Origin: an uncultured Clostridia bacterium
Lineage (GTDB): Bacteria > Bacillota > Clostridia > Christensenellales > CAG-138
NCBI GenBank assembly: GCA_946183765.1
Contig: CAMHDC010000091.1
Span: forward strand, 1-6,040
Direction of reading: 5' to 3'
Length of the DNA: 6,040 nucleotides
Shown here: positions 4,842 to 6,040 of the stretch, piece after piece
How positions within the stretch are numbered: position 1 is the stretch's first letter
Layout of the letters: each line of letters opens with the position of its first letter
Translations under genes and position numbers: made by a program
Notes under the pieces: generated by a model
Database searches by the model: none
What the model saw: only the letters and a program-made list of their open reading frames with translations
Told to the model about the DNA's origin: nothing

Positions 4842-5768
4842 GTGAAGAGGGCGGCGATATTGGCTTTGGTTTTCCTGATGGCGATCGCTGTATGCGGATG
4901 TTCCAGCAGTGATTACAAAAAAGCCATGGCACTTTTGGAACAAGGGCAATACGAGGAAGCGCAGGCTGTTTTTGAGCAATTAGACGACTACAAGGACAGC
5001 AAAGAACAGATCAGCAACTGCAGGCAAAGAAAGGCGCAGACGCTGATCGACGCTATCGGAAACGTATCCCTGAACAGTGAAGCACAGAGCTTTTTTAATG
5101 GCTTAGATGAAAAAGAGAAATCAGCGGTCGAAAACCGAGCTGTTCTTGAGAAGGCGATCAACGATTATTTACTTCTGTCCATAAAGGATCAGGCTGATGC
5201 AGCCGCGAAAGAGAAGATCGAGGCAACGTATACAAGAGGAACATATACAGGATGCGATGTTTCCAAAATCAATTGCATCACTGACGCTTTTATTGAAAAT
5301 GGGTCCGTAAAGGGCATCGTTTACGGTACATTTCGAGTGGCTGTACCATACGTTACAGGGGCAGACAAGGAATTTCGATACGCTTTAGAAGGTCAGACCA
5401 ACGGGTTGAAGGCCAGCGTGTCTTTGTCTCCCTATAAAGACGAGAATATGTCGATCGAAGACAGGATCTCGGAGGATTGCATTGATCGTGCGAACAGAGA
5501 AATGAAGGAAATCGTATCTTTATCTAATTCTTCCCTCACTTCTGTTAAGCTCTATTATCTTGAAACAGCATCAGCTAAAGTGAAATACAATAGTTCCACA
5601 GGAAAATATGCATGCGAGGTCACTGCCAAGTACACAATGGTCATTAAGGAAGCGAAGGAGCATCAATGGTATTTCTATTATGTGGGGCAAGCAGATGAAA
5701 ATAAGATTACTAAAGAAGAATCCCATAATGGGACGGAAAAGGATGAGGTATTCTGGAAGGATAAATAG
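4842..5768 (+). CDS. Predicted lipoprotein with a TPR-like repeat unit
   Basis: A 308-residue protein with a lipoprotein signal peptide: MKR, a hydrophobic core AAILALVFLMAIAV (4-17), and the lipobox-like VCGC with C20 as the predicted lipidated residue, followed by SSS. The mature protein should sit on the outer face of the membrane. Residues 23-58 (DYKKAMALLEQGQYEEAQAV, then DDYKDSKEQI) form one unit of the TPR-like 'LLxxGxYeeAxxxFxxLxDYKDS' repeat seen in many clostridial surface proteins. The remaining ~250 residues are of no family I recognise, with a helical middle and a beta-rich C-terminal part (VKYNSSTGKYACEVTAKYTM). It has its own promoter and terminator, so it is a single-gene unit. 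GC is lower than in its neighbours (27 of 60 bases at 5101-5160, against 38 of 60 at 3061-3120), consistent with acquisition or relaxed selection. The function is unknown. Confidence 0.87.
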   Translation: MKRAAILALVFLMAIAVCGCSSSDYKKAMALLEQGQYEEAQAVFEQLDDYKDSKEQISNCRQRKAQTLIDAIGNVSLNSEAQSFFNGLDEKEKSAVENRAVLEKAINDYLLLSIKDQADAAAKEKIEATYTRGTYTGCDVSKINCITDAFIENGSVKGIVYGTFRVAVPYVTGADKEFRYALEGQTNGLKASVSLSPYKDENMSIEDRISEDCIDRANREMKEIVSLSNSSLTSVKLYYLETASAKVKYNSSTGKYACEVTAKYTMVIKEAKEHQWYFYYVGQADENKITKEESHNGTEKDEVFWKDK

Positions 5769-5839
5769 CAGCGATCTTCCGTTGCCGCAGCCATATGCTG
5801 TTTGGGCACTTCCATGAAGAAAACAGTCCATTGATTCGG

Positions 5840-5867
5840 GCAGGGGGCCGAAAACTCCCTGCTTTTT
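5840..5867 (+). terminator. Intrinsic terminator of the lipoprotein gene
   Basis: GCAGGG (5840-5845) pairs with CCCTGC (5857-5862), with one possible G-T pair inside, and TTTTT follows at 5863-5867. It lies about 70 bases after the lipoprotein stop. The 71 bases between show no other feature. Confidence 0.8.
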
Positions 5868-5873
5868 CTTTCC

Positions 5874-5913
5874 TTGAAAACCTGCCTGAACTGTGCTATC
5901 CTAAGCGTATAAT
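5874..5913 (+). promoter_or_regulatory. Promoter region for the PDZ-domain gene
   Basis: Two arrangements overlap. TTGAAA (5874-5879) stands 17 bases before TATCCT (5897-5902), which has an extended TGn motif (5894-5896). A perfect TATAAT (5908-5913) lies 11 bases further on but has only a weak -35 (CTGAAC, 5886-5891, spacer 16). The first would start transcripts near 5909, the second near 5920. Either leaves almost no leader before the PDZ reading frame. Confidence 0.5.
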
Positions 5914-6040
5914 GGATAGGTATGTGCAGGGAAAAACGATCACACGGGTGGAAAAAGATTCCCCGGCGGCCCGGGAGGGGCTGCGGGCGGGGGATCGGCT
6001 GCTGTCCGTCAACGGGGAGCCGGTGAAGGACCTGATCGAC
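5912..6040 (+). CDS. N-terminus of a PDZ-domain protein, probably DUF512/TIGR03279 family
   Basis: The frame is open to the right edge, giving 43 codons. The visible residues form the first part of a PDZ domain, with ITRVEKDSPAAREGLRAGDR followed by LLSVNGEPVKDLID: the 'SPA-x-x-x-GL-x-x-GD-x-(I/L)-x-(S)-(V/I)-NG' signature. The PDZ begins almost at the N-terminus with no signal peptide or membrane segment. That fits the DUF512 proteins (PDZ, then a putative iron-sulphur/radical-SAM-like core), which in Clostridia often precede the GTPase gene der. An HtrA, S41 or RseP protease is less likely, since each has other domains or a membrane segment before its PDZ. The start is unclear: ATG 5912 lacks a ribosome site and overlaps a TATAAT box, while GTG 5924 has a weak GGATAGG only three bases upstream. 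Confidence 0.65.
   Translation, partial: MDRYVQGKTITRVEKDSPAAREGLRAGDRLLSVNGEPVKDLID

Noticed and set aside
4655..4912. 85-codon open frame upstream of the lipoprotein gene
   Set aside because: It spans the palindrome and the promoter of the lipoprotein gene, overlaps the signal-peptide region in another frame and looks like a chance frame.

Overview
The window looks like chromosomal DNA from a GC-rich member of the Bacillota, most likely class Clostridia. The evidence is a yggS–sepF–divIVA division block, strong AGGAGG-type ribosome binding sites, intrinsic terminators, a zinc-ribbon L32 behind a YceD/DUF177 gene, and a lipoprotein carrying a DYKDS-type repeat unit of a kind common in Clostridia. 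This placement is inference from gene content; no marker here fixes the genus. All genes read on the + strand.

Layout. Positions 1-244 hold the 3' end of an envelope protein, probably a HlyD-type membrane-fusion adaptor, with an Asp run and a Pro/Thr tail. It is followed by yggS (PLP homeostasis, 269-958) and sepF (Z-ring membrane anchor, GTG start at 983). A GC-rich hairpin with a T-run separates sepF from a very short DivIVA-domain gene (1509-1775). A YgiQ-family radical SAM gene (1741-3651) overlaps the end of the DivIVA gene by 35 bases. A near-consensus promoter whose -10 box covers the ygiQ stop codon then drives yceD (DUF177) and rpmF (L32). This pair ends at a clean terminator (4433-4457).

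Positions 4400-4841 carry no credible gene. They hold that terminator, a 124-base inverted-repeat element with a degenerate extra end copy, a separate 29-base palindrome, and a good extended -10 promoter. The promoter serves a single lipoprotein gene (4842-5768) that is visibly lower in GC than its neighbours and is closed by its own terminator (5840-5867). The window ends in the first ~43 codons of a PDZ-domain protein, probably the DUF512/TIGR03279-type protein.

Working together: sepF and the DivIVA gene belong to septum placement and peripheral growth. yggS often travels with them without a direct division role. yceD–rpmF supply the ribosome. The lipoprotein is an independent accessory transcription unit. 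I see no evidence of a new defence, secretion or mobile system. The less ordinary parts are the repeat-bearing spacer with its lower-GC lipoprotein, the terminator inside the division block, and the unusual tail of the first protein.
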